From Brachypodium distachyon (Eukaryota; Streptophyta; Magnoliopsida; Poales; Poaceae), in contig NC_016131.3 of assembly GCF_000005505.3 (NCBI RefSeq), forward strand, positions 43,237,355 to 43,301,354: a stretch of 64,000 nt of DNA, in the 5' to 3' direction. Position 1 is the stretch's first letter. Each line of letters starts with the position of its first letter. This document shows, piece after piece, positions 35,120 through 44,499 of the stretch. The notes beneath the pieces were generated by a model. That model was not told the DNA's origin. It was given only the letters and a program-made list of their open reading frames with translations, and ran no database searches. The position numbers and the translations under genes are program-made.

Positions 35120-35996
35120 ATGGCATCTAGCTCTAGTTCTGTCATGGCGCCCGGGCTCAATCAGACCATCTCTGAGAAGCTCACAAGATATAACTACATC
35201 CTCTGGAAGGCTCAAATTTTTCCTCCCGTCCGAGGTGCCCACGTTACTGGATATCTCGATGGGACACTCAAGGCGCCTGCCAAGCTCGGAATATGGACTC
35301 TGGATGGCGCAAGATCAACAAGTCCTCGGCTACCTGCTCAACTCCATCTCAAAGGAGGTCTTGGCGTAGGTAGCATCCATGGAGACGGCCGCTGAAGTTT
35401 GGGCGGCGATTGAGGAGATGTTCTCCTCCCACTCGAGGGCGCGAGTGGTCAACATCAGGATGGCTATGGCGAACCTGAAGAAATGCAGCATGTCTGTCTC
35501 TGAGTACTTTACCAAGATGAAGGCTCTCACCGACGAATTAGCATCGGCAGGAAAAACCCTAGATGATGAAGACATGGTGTCGTACCTGCTTGCAGGACTC
35601 GACATCGACTACAATCCCCTTGTCACCTCAGTTACCTCCTCCCTAGCAAGATCTGACAAAGTTTCCATCAGCAATCCATATTCACAGGTTGTCAGCTTCG
35701 ACTCGAGGATGGAGATGCTCCAGACCGGTGGGAAAATCAATTTCCATCGTTAGCAAACACTGCAAATAGAGGTGGCCGTGGTGGTTACAACCACCGTGGC
35801 AGAGGCGGAAGAGGCCGCGGCAATGGAGGCCGTGGTCGCGGCAACAACAGCAACCTTGGCCAGCAGCGCCAAGGTGGGGGACGCGGCAACAGTAACGATC
35901 GTCCCCAATGTCAACTCTGCGAGAAGTTTGAGCACACTATCCTTGAGTGTCTGCATCGCTATGATGAGAACTTCGTCCCTCAAATATATTGCCTAG
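35120..35996 (+). pseudogene. copia gag with CCHC knuckle, frameshifted
   Basis: The ATG at 35120 opens MASSSSSVMAPGLNQTISEK followed by NYILWKAQI and GYLDGT, the usual start of copia gag. A frameshift near 35300-35370 leads to the gag core: VWAAIEEMFSSHSRARVVN (about 35400), SVSEYFTKMKALTDEL, and VSYLLAGLD (about 35580). Another frame break near 35700 leads to a Gly/Arg-rich stretch, and the nucleocapsid knuckle CQLCEKFEHTILEC (about 35910-35950). This is the RNA-binding capsid protein, inactive here. Confidence 0.8.
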
Positions 35997-36140
35997 CCTC
36001 TTTTCATCGGTTCGGACTTTGGAAATGATGTCTCGACGTATTCTAGAAAAAAAAAAGTTCAGACTTTGGTTCAATTGGCTAGTGCATCAATCCAATACTC
36101 CTCGGTGACAAAAACAATTTCGCCCAAACAAATTACAATA

Positions 36141-36206
36141 CTCCCTCCATCTCATATTAAGTGACTCGAATTTTTCTAAATATGTACGCATCTATATTGG
36201 AGTACT
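36141..36206. mobile_element. Stowaway-like MITE, truncated
   Basis: The left terminus CTCCCTCCATCTCATATTAA follows TA. The interior resembles the element at 18145, but the right inverted terminus is missing. Confidence 0.55.
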
Positions 36207-36216
36207 AAAATATGTA

Positions 36217-36340
36217 CTCCCTCCGTCTAACAAAAGATGTTTCAAGTTTGTTAAAATTTGAATGTATGTAGACATGACTTAGTGTATATATGCATTCAAA
36301 TTTAATCAAACTTGAAACATCCTTTGTTGGACGAAAGGAG
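36217..36340. mobile_element. Stowaway MITE, 124 bp
   Basis: The left end CTCCCTCCGTCTAACAAAAG and the right end CCTTTGTTGGACGAAAGGAG are inverted complements. The interior shows TTTCAAGTTTG and CAAACTTGAAAC as a second inverted pair. TA precedes the left end; the right TA is slightly altered (AATATA). Confidence 0.8.
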
Positions 36341-37500
36341 AATATACATACATGTAATACATGTAACAGAAAGTCTTAATATGTGAGAGAGTACACGGTT
36401 CCAAAGCCTTTGCTGATATTAAACGGAGACCAAGCGATTCTGAGCTGGTCTGATGAAGGCAGAGAAAAATAGTCGCGGTGTTCCCTGGAAGGGCTGGAGT
36501 GATCACCGCCATGCATTCGATCGTCGTCGGACGGCATAACGCACGATGCGTGTTCCCGCTTCAACCGCAGAGGCGCGTCCTCCCCTGGCCGTGCCGCTCA
36601 CGAACCACAAGATCGATAGAGAGTAGAGAGGCACGGAGAGGGGGGCGTAGGTACGTGATTGCTCAGTTGTCTGACTGTCTCTCACTGGTCACTGCTACAT
36701 GATGGATGCATTGATGTGCAGGATGTCAAGCTCAAGGTCAGACACCATTGGGGTTGAAAAAGTTATTCCTCCTACGGATCCACGTACGGTTCGCTCAGCT
36801 TTCTTTCTTTCTACCGCGTCTTCCCAGAGACCAGTGGATTACAGATGGGTTCGCGACTTCGTCGTAAGCAGATTAAACAGGACAACCATTAGTTTTTTCT
36901 CCATGGCAGGCAAGGAACGGAGGCGTCAGAGCAAGCTGCGGTGGTCTCCCTGTGTCCTTGGGCGAGTCTCGCTCTCCATCTCGATCCAGCACGGAGTCGC
37001 GACCCGATTGGATTGGGGCCAACACACGTCAGATTTGTGAGAATGTGCGAGTCTGAGCCTGCCAGGAACAGCGGAAGGGAATGGATGGGTGCAATCGAAG
37101 GCATTTCCTGGGCGCTTGGCTCGATCGACCGCTCTCTGCAGTCTGCCGAGAAGATAAGAATGATTTGTTCTGGGCGTCGCTAACTTGCTGCCAGCTCTGC
37201 AATTGTGATGTTTAGAGACGTATGGACTATTCTAGCCGTTCCTTGAACTTGTGCAGGACTGTCATTTGGGTCTCTAAACTTCGTACTTGTATATATAGGT
37301 CACTGTGCCAAACTTCCCTGGAAACGAAATAAATTTGCCTGATGACTTAAGATGGCATGCAAATAGTTAACTTGCAACTTTTCGCTGGAACCAGCTAGTT
37401 TTGCTAGGGATTAGTGGACTGAGAAATTGTTTTTCCAGTCGACGCTGAAACATAATAAAAACGGTAGTAACTGAAACATTGTAGGAATGGTTGGTTGGTT
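36341..37500. other. gene-free interval
   Basis: No supportable coding sequence or repeat structure. Short frames are without recognisable domains. Confidence 0.4.
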
Positions 37501-37503
37501 TTT

Positions 37504-37600
37504 TGGTCTGTGGATGCCATGCACGGTAGAGTAGGACTCAGGTTCGAGTCTATTGTGTGCTATTTTTTGTTTCATTTTATTTCTATTTTCTACTTTTGGT
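37504..37600 (+). mobile_element. possible SINE / tRNA-like Pol III unit
   Basis: TGGTCTGTGGATG (37504) resembles an A-box and GGTTCGAGTCT (37541-37551) a B-box, with tRNA-like spacing of 37 bp. T-rich runs follow that could end Pol III transcription. No target duplication was found and no cloverleaf is evident, so it is a weak call. Confidence 0.35.
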
Positions 37601-37782
37601 TTCCAATTATACCTTTTTTTGTTTTTCTTTGTAATTTTTATTTCTCTTGACTTTCTTTGTTTTCAAGTTTATATATGTGCACTAACATAAAATAAAAGTA
37701 TAGGATAATCTGTAGATTTATTTTATTTTCTCGCGTCCCGATTTTCTTTTGGATGAGTTGCATATTTCAAAAAAATTTAGTG

Positions 37783-38035
37783 CAATTTAAACAATTTCAC
37801 TAGCAGTTTTAAAACTTTCAACTGCAAATTTTAGAAACGCCCATAACTTTCACCTGCAACTTTTAGAGTCACACATAAATTTTCACCTGTAATTTTTAGA
37901 ATCGCGCATAATTTTCACCCGTAATTTTTAGAACCAGGCATAAAATTTCACCCGCCATTTTTCGAATCGCGCATAAAATTTCACCTACAATATTTAGAAA
38001 AGTGCATAAAGTTTAACCTGGAATTTTTAAAATTT
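37783..38035. repeat. minisatellite, ~32-bp period
   Basis: Six to seven diverged tandem copies built on TTTTCACCTGTAATTTTTAG then AATCGCGCATAAA. Copies begin near 37846, 37878, 37910, 37944 and 37977, with weaker ones at each side. No coding potential. Confidence 0.75.
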
Positions 38036-38358
38036 GATTGTTAATTATTTTTGTTGCATTTTATCTTTCTTCGTAGCGTTGGCTGTGCTGTGCAAGTGTG
38101 CTTTTGTCGGGATCGGTCATTTTAAAATTTCAAGTTTTTAACACTGTATTAAAATTTTATAGCAATACACGTAACAAACATATAATTCAGAACTTGATTT
38201 ATGTTACTGTAAACGTACACAGACAGTCACACACATACACACATGCATGCACCGATCGACTCTCGCTGACACACACACACACACCAATCACGCAGCCGGT
38301 CGACTGAGAAATCATATTTCAGGCCGACTGAGCCGTAGGCAATCCTTTCATACGATCT

Positions 38359-39170
38359 TGTTCTCGACAACAATTAGAATAAGAGGTGCCAATGCTCGAT
38401 GGCGCAAGTGCGGGTATAAAAGTAGGACGTGTACGCCGGCTTTATAGCGAAGGTCGCCGTACACTTGACAAGTTGACACGTCCATATTTTTTGAATAGGT
38501 TCGGTCGACCCTGCGGGTGCGACTTAATCCTATGTTAGGAAAAACTTCGAAGGGTTGTTAGCCAAGTGCTTGGGCCGAACGGATCTTCCCAAGACACCTT
38601 TAGCGAGAGATTCATCGGGGCCGCTTCGTATTTGGACCGAACGCGTCTTTCCAAGTATCGAGGTTAGGATACCCTCGAAATTCTAACCCAACCCATTCTC
38701 CTTCAAGCCCATGCCAACCAAGGTTAGGTCGGAGCTTCGAAACTAGATTCCCTTAGAAGGCTTCCCTTCAGTTTATTCAAGTTGAGAGTGAATGGTACAT
38801 GCCCCCATGGGGGGTATTTATAGCCTAGGGGTTCATGACAAAAGACCATGGCTACCCTTGAGTGAGAGAGAAAAGTGGGGGCAAAGTGGTAAAAGTAGCT
38901 CTTTGGTCCATATCTTTTGTGTGCACCATGAGGGAGAAAGTGAAGGTTGGTTCATGGTTCACCATGGACCAAAAGCCTCATCCCCCCACCTTTCTTACCA
39001 CCTACTCTAGCTCATTCCATCCTTTGACCATGGCATGAGAGTCTTGACTTGTTGACTTGTCTTTCTTTGCCACGTAGGATTGACTGCGCCATGTGGGCGC
39101 CTTGACTTATGCTTGGGAAATGTCTACTTAGTCGTTGTCACGTAGGATTTACGGCCCGGCCCATATAAGA
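38359..39170 (-). repeat. 3' LTR of reverse gypsy element (approximate inner edge)
   Basis: It shares long near-identity with 50107-51005, from TGTTCTCGACAACAATTAG at the left edge to CCCATATAAGAGTTT near 39170. It lacks a 74-bp segment present in the right copy, between two CTTCC repeats. The reverse-strand TATA motif CTATAAATA lies at 38823-38815. Confidence 0.8.
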
Positions 39171-39681
39171 GTTTACGGCCCGGCCCATAAAGTTCGCAAA
39201 CCCATCCGGCCGCATGGGCTAGCTAAGCAGGCGCCGCGCGCGCGGGCGCGAGATGGGCCGGAACCTGGGCTGCCGTCGGGCGCACCATTGTTTTTTGAAG
39301 GCAGGCCGTTTCTTGGGCCGCGGCCCGGCCGGCCCAGTACGGGTTTGCAGCTTTAAGTCAGCGCATCGAACGGCTAAGAAGGGCCGATAGCCCTAGATCC
39401 GATGGTTGGAGGCTTTCTTCCTCCTCGGTATAGGCTAGAAAAGGGTGGGGGTCAAACCGACCCCCTTTCCTTCTTTGCGTGGGGCGTCGTCACCATGGGT
39501 GACGGGAGAAGCTCTGCCCCTGTCGGGGCCGCAGGGGAGGGCTCTGCCCCTTCCTCCTTTCTTCCTTTTGGGAAAGATAGCTTGTCTCCCCCCCATATTT
39601 GTTGGCCTTGGACAGTGGAGAGGACGGCGAGGTGTTGCCGTGTTGTTGGTCCGACCCGGACGACTAGGGGCTCCGGTGGTC

Positions 39682-39688
39682 TATAAAA
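39682..39688 (+). promoter_or_regulatory. forward TATA box upstream of the antisense gene
   Basis: TATAAAA (context GGTCTATAAAATGGGGCTCC) lies just inside the element's 3' LTR and faces the antisense ORF about 1.1 kb downstream. It fits an independent promoter for that gene. Inferred from the motif only. Confidence 0.4.
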
Positions 39689-40461
39689 TGGGGCTCCCTG
39701 CGTCCCTTGAAGCTTCACACCATACTTGTTTGGCTTGCCCGGTGCCAAAGACACGTTGGGCGGCACCTAGCATTCCTTCGAGGGCTTGGTGTAGTAGGGA
39801 CCTCAGCAGGGGCATTAGCTAATCTCCTTTTTTGACGGAGATCGCGTTGGTTGCCGAGGTGCAGCCGCGGAAGCTTCTCATCACCGAGTCCTCGTGGGGA
39901 CGTGGAGCGCGCTCGAGGCCGCTTGGAGCGAGGTGCCGGTGGTGTCTCCAAGTCCTTCCGGGGGATCCTCGTTGCCGGCCACGTCCTTCCTGTTCTTGTG
40001 AAGGTTAGGTGACATTGGTGGTGTTGCCTTGGGCGCCCTTGGAGCCGACGGTCCTTACGTGCATTTGGTCGAGCACCTTCGGTGCGGCACGGTCGGGGGC
40101 TTGGACGTGGCCGGGTGTGGACACGGGCGTAGGCGCGGCGAGGCGGACGCGGCGTGGATGTGGACGCAAGCGTGGCGCGCGCGAGGCGAGGCGAGCGCGG
40201 GAGCGGACGCAGTCGGCGAGGTGAAAGCGGGCACGGCGCGGGGCGCGGCGACCGTGGGTGCAACGCGGCGGACGCGGCGCGGGGCGAGGCGACCGTGGGC
40301 GTAATGCGGCAGACGCAGCGCGGGCACAGCTTGCCGAGGCATTAAGCCGAGCACCTTGCGTGCGTAGGAGGGGGAAGCGGTTTCCACCTTCTCCTCCCTC
40401 GGTTGGGCTGGCTAGCTTGATGGGCCACGGCCCGTGGGACGGCCCAAATGGCCTGGGCCTC

Positions 40462-40745
40462 CCCTTTTCTTTCTTCGCGCAGGCAGGGTGGAATGGGGAG
40501 CCCGGCTCGTGTTTTATTTTTGCGTTGACGGGCCGAAGGGAGAGCGGGCCTGCGGCCCCAGGGTCTTCCACCTTTTTTCTTTTTGGGTGCAGATGGGCCG
40601 AAAGACGAGCAGGCCAGGGGACTTTCGGCCTTTTCTTTTTTTGTGCGCGAGCAAAGGGTTCCGGCCCAAGGAGCTTGGCTCCTTTCTCCTTTTTTTTGTT
40701 TTTGCGGCGCGGGATGGAGGCTTCGGCCCGAGGAGCTTAGCTTCC
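40462..40745 (+). repeat. degenerate tandem repeat, ~50-60 bp units
   Basis: Five units begin near 40462, 40513, 40573, 40631 and 40683. Each has a T/C-rich run (TTTTCTTTTT), a GCG-rich segment and a GGGCCGAAG/CGGCCCGAGGAGC-type segment. They lie in the leader between the TATA at 39682 and the antisense ORF. Confidence 0.55.
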
Positions 40746-40816
40746 CTTCCTTTGCCGATTCCTTTCGGAACTTGACTACATTTTACTAATTCTTGGCGGA
40801 TCTTTTTGTAGGTGAG

Positions 40817-42309
40817 ATGGCGGGGGCCGATGTCGAGCGTCCGGCCGGCGAGCCGTCGAGGGGGTCTTCCGCGGCGCATCTTGCGGCGAACTGACCGTCG
40901 CGGAACAATAAGGTCTCCTTCCGCCCTTGTGGTGGTCCTCCCTTGGTCCCGATGGCACCGGTGGACGGCGGAGGTTGGGCACACGACCACCTTCTCCCTT
41001 CTTCGATGAGCCCCGAGGACCTTGCCCAGCTGGAGGAGGCGGGATACTTCCCCAAGGGGGATGGCATCTTGCCAGACAGCGAGGAGGTTAGGCTCGACCA
41101 GCGGCGGCATCCGAGATGCATCGTGGCATTCTCGGCTTGGTTCCATGCCGACCTGTGTGTGCCTGTTCACCCCTTCTTGCTGGAGTTCCTGGAGACGTAT
41201 GGCATCGAGTTGGCCCAGCTTCACCCGTTGACGATAGTGAGGTTGAACGTTTTCAGGTGGCTGTGTGAGACGACGCTTCACAAGGAGCCTTCGATGAAGC
41301 TTCTGTTGTTCTACTTTACCGTGGAGGTGAGGGAGTTGCTCACTCCGAACGGCTTTGCTCTGAGCGCCTTTGGTTCGGTGAACCTGAGGCTTCGTTCCGG
41401 CTTTGGGAACGACTTCCTGCTCATGCCGGGGAAGAGCGCGGAGAGGTTGTTCGTCAAGTGGGAGTCCCAGTGGTTTCTCCTTCGGGTCTCGAAGACCTCG
41501 TCTTCGGCACATGGATGATCTCCCTCGGCACTCTGGGGCCGGAGGCCTCAGGGAGTTGTCTCACCTCGGCAATCCTCGGTCGGCCGACCTCTAGAACGTG
41601 GCCAAGATCAAGGTGTCCGCCGAGAGGAGCTTTCGTGACCTCATGGAGGAGATGGTGATGGCGGGGCGCTTCATGATGAGGAGTCGTCCGACGTCCGAGA
41701 TTGGAATCCCTCGATCTTTCTGTCCTCCTCAGCTCGTCACCGCACGTGAGTGGCACTCCTCTCCCCTTCGTGCTTTGATTGTTTTCCCTTGTGAAGGCAC
41801 TTAACAATTTTGGTTTGTCTTTTTCAGCGACGTTTTCCGACGAGAGGGCGGCGTTGTGGGCCGCGCAGCTGATAGGTCCGTATGGCAGACCGGAGCACCG
41901 CAACTACGAGACCAGGATCAGCGAGGGGGGATGCCACAACATCATCGCGAAGTGCTTTGGGAAGATGGTGCCGATGCGACAGGACCCAAAGCTTGGTCAC
42001 CTTCTCCGAGTGGGCGATCGCTACTCCAGCGTGGCTACACCGTCGATGTTGGCGGTGGGGTCCATGTTACGGGACTCTTGTGGGAAGGCGAAGGTGGGAA
42101 CGACGGTGCTGGGCTTGGCGGTGCTTGTCACGCCAGTCCCCAAGATACCTCATCCGTCGATTGCATGCAAGAGGAAGGCTCCCCCGAATCCTCCTTCTCT
42201 TGACTACGCCCCGGCGGATTCGGCGGATCCCGTCGTGGGTGAGTCGAGGTCCCCCCTGAGGGTGACCTTGGACCTGCACATGAAGAGGAAGATAGGACTT
42301 GAGGTGTGA
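40817..42309 (+). pseudogene. antisense ORF of the gypsy element (Transposase_28-like), with probable intron
   Basis: The ATG at 40817 starts MAGADVERPAGEPSRG; an in-frame TGA lies at 40892-40894. The frame continues MSPEDLAQLEEAGYFPKG, FSAWFHADLCVPVHPFL and AQLHPLTIVRLNVFRWLCE (about 41210). This matches the 'putative gypsy type transposon' domain seen in the other element at 30640-29760. A frameshift near 41510 and a TAG near 41593 follow. GTGAGT at 41746 and TTTTTCAG ending at 41827 bracket an 82-bp probable intron whose removal keeps the frame into TFSDERAALWAAQLIG. The C-terminus is basic and ends at 42309. Function unknown. Confidence 0.65.
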
Positions 42310-42449
42310 GCCTCGTCATCCTCGGAGGTGGTGACGTACCTCAGCTGCTTACTTATGCGATGTTGCATATCTCCACTTGACTTGGCCTCATGGCTAGCAT
42401 GTTTAGGCTCTTAGTCGTAGAGGTTGTAAGGCAGCTTTTTTCTTGTGTT

Positions 42450-42569
42450 TCATGCTTCACTATGTAGTCAACATTATTGGAAATGTTAACTTAGCTAAGC
42501 ATGTATTTCTCATGTTTCACCATGTAGTCGACATTATCGGAAATGTTAACTTGGCTCAACATGTGTTTC
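42450..42569 (+). repeat. 60-bp tandem duplication
   Basis: Two adjacent 60-bp copies (42450 and 42510) sharing ATGTAGTC, ACATTAT and GGAAATGTTAACTT, diverged at about eight sites. In the spacer between integrase and antisense gene. Confidence 0.75.
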
Positions 42570-43346
42570 TTGGAGTACTACATTTACTTCTTCTGAAGTA
42601 CAATATTTCCTCAGTTTATACAGTTTGCGATCATTCGCTATGATTGCACTTTTGTGTTATCAATTGCTGTCGCCGTTGGGATAGGACTCGGCTTCGGCGC
42701 CTTAGGCCATGGTTACGAGCCATGGGCCCTAGTACCCTTGTGAGGGTCGCTATCGATATGCCGGTAGTGATCCGGACATTTCGACCTGCCATTCGGAAAA
42801 TTTCATGCGGAATTTTCCCTCTTTGGACTTCAGGAAGCTATGTTTTCCCGCGATTATTATGGAGTCTTAACCCGGTTACTATCATGCAGGCCCGTGCGCG
42901 ACGTCTCGCATACGGGTAGCACGGTTCTCCGAGGTAAGTAAGCTCATGCATAACTTGCTTATTTACGGTTCCCCTTAAATACATTTTAAGGAGCTTCCGG
43001 CCCTCGGGGGACTTGGTTCTACTTGGTGGATGGCCTCGAGGCACGCTAGGATCCACCAAGGAACAAGTCGCTAGTAGCGACCTATGTCCGTGGACATTTT
43101 TTAGGATGCTCGGGCCAACAGAGGCCTTTCCACGTTCCTCGGTGAGCGGCACGGGGGCAGCGGCTCTTTTACGACGATGAGTCATGTGAGTGTCTTGTGT
43201 CACTCTTAATTTTTCCTCAAGCACTTGCTTTATTGATCCTTGCTTCCTTGTCTTAAGGTATGACTCGATGGGCACTTACAAGCCTTATGTAGACGTGGCC
43301 TCATTGGCTCTTACGATCCCTCGAAGTTTCGTAGGAAAAAGGCCGG

Positions 43347-44391
43347 TTAGGCGCTGATAGTCTCCTTGTGGGAGCGGCAAGGATTGCCCTTGAAGGTCCT
43401 CCTTAGGCGTAGAAACGCCGGAGCTTGTCGCCGGGCATGGACAAAGTTTTGCCCTTTCATATTCTCGAGGTGGTATGCACCATTTCCCAATACTACGGCG
43501 ATGCGGTATGCTCCTTCCCATTTAGGGTCGAGTTTGCGCTGGAGTTTTGGGTCGACATTCTTTTTCATCACGAGATCTCCTTGGGAGAAGGCTCGTTCCC
43601 GCACCCTTGTATTGTAGAAGTGTGCGGCGCTCTGCTCGTAGACGGCGTGCCTCATGAGGGCTTTGTCACGAGCTTCTTCCACAAGCTCGACGGTCGTCTT
43701 GTGATGCTCTTCATTTTCGATGAAGGCAATTGGGGTGGCTTCTTGGAGCCTTTCGACCCGAGGTGAGCGGAACTTGACCTCAGCGGGAACAACTGCTTCG
43801 ACTCCATACAACAAAGAGAATGGTGTTCGGTCCGTGGAACGGCTTACGGAGGTGCGTATGCCCCAAACCACGCTAGCAAGTTCATCTCCTCATGCTCCCC
43901 TTGCTTTGCTAACCGTGTTCCCTATCCTTCGGTGGAGTGCTTGGAGGATGCTTCTAACCGTGTGCGTATGCCCCAAACCACGCTAGCGTGTACATGTTAT
44001 CGGGATGTTCTTCAGGGAAGTCACAGGCGCATGGATTGACTTAGCCATTTTCTGGCAAGTTTCGCATTTCCGCAATATGGTGATTGCGTCTTGCACCATG
44101 GTGGGCCAATAGAATCCTGACGTAGGCTTTTGCCGCGGTGGCTCTTGGCGCAAGAGCCAGGCTGCATATTCCTGAGTGGATTTCCATGAGGAGCTCGGCT
44201 CCTCGGTCAGGAGTTATGCATTTAAACAATGCGGCCGCTCCTTTCTTGTATAGGATGCCGTCGAGGAGGACGTACATCTTGGCTTTTGCGAGCAGAGTTT
44301 TGACGCTTGGGCCTTCCGCTTCTTCGTCCACCTCGCCTTTCAAGGCGCGGACAATCGGTGTCATCCAAGAGGGTGGAGTGTCGCTGACCAT
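43347..44391 (-). pseudogene. gypsy integrase, catalytic core deleted
   Basis: The reverse strand gives an upstream zinc-binding segment (LLDGILYKKGAA and MEIHSGICSLALAPRATAAK, about 44290-44130) whose Cys-containing end is decayed. A short filler region follows. The C-terminal part is RTPFSLLYGVEAVVPAEVKF (about 43820) to DPKWEGAYRIAVVLGNGAYH (about 43470). The central core with its Asp-Asp-Glu residues is missing between about 44040 and 43870. The 26-bp sequence GTGCGTATGCCCCAAACCAC... occurs twice there (43852 and 43962). Confidence 0.75.
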
Positions 44392-44499
44392 GCTGATCTT
44401 TGAAGCTTCATCAAGGGTGTCGGCTTCTTTCTTTATGGATGGGGGCGCGAATTACTTCGAAGAATGCTCCGGGTGGCAGCAGCTCTTTAGAACCGGCTG

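Larger units (their letters stand above)
34921..36000 (+). mobile_element. Ty1/copia fragment: LTR, PBS, gag
   Basis: The 5' part of a copia element: a short LTR (34921-35072), a PBS beginning TGGTATCAGAGCC at 35073, and a gag frame to the zinc knuckle near 35940. It breaks off about 36000 with no protease, integrase, RT or 3' LTR. Confidence 0.85.
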
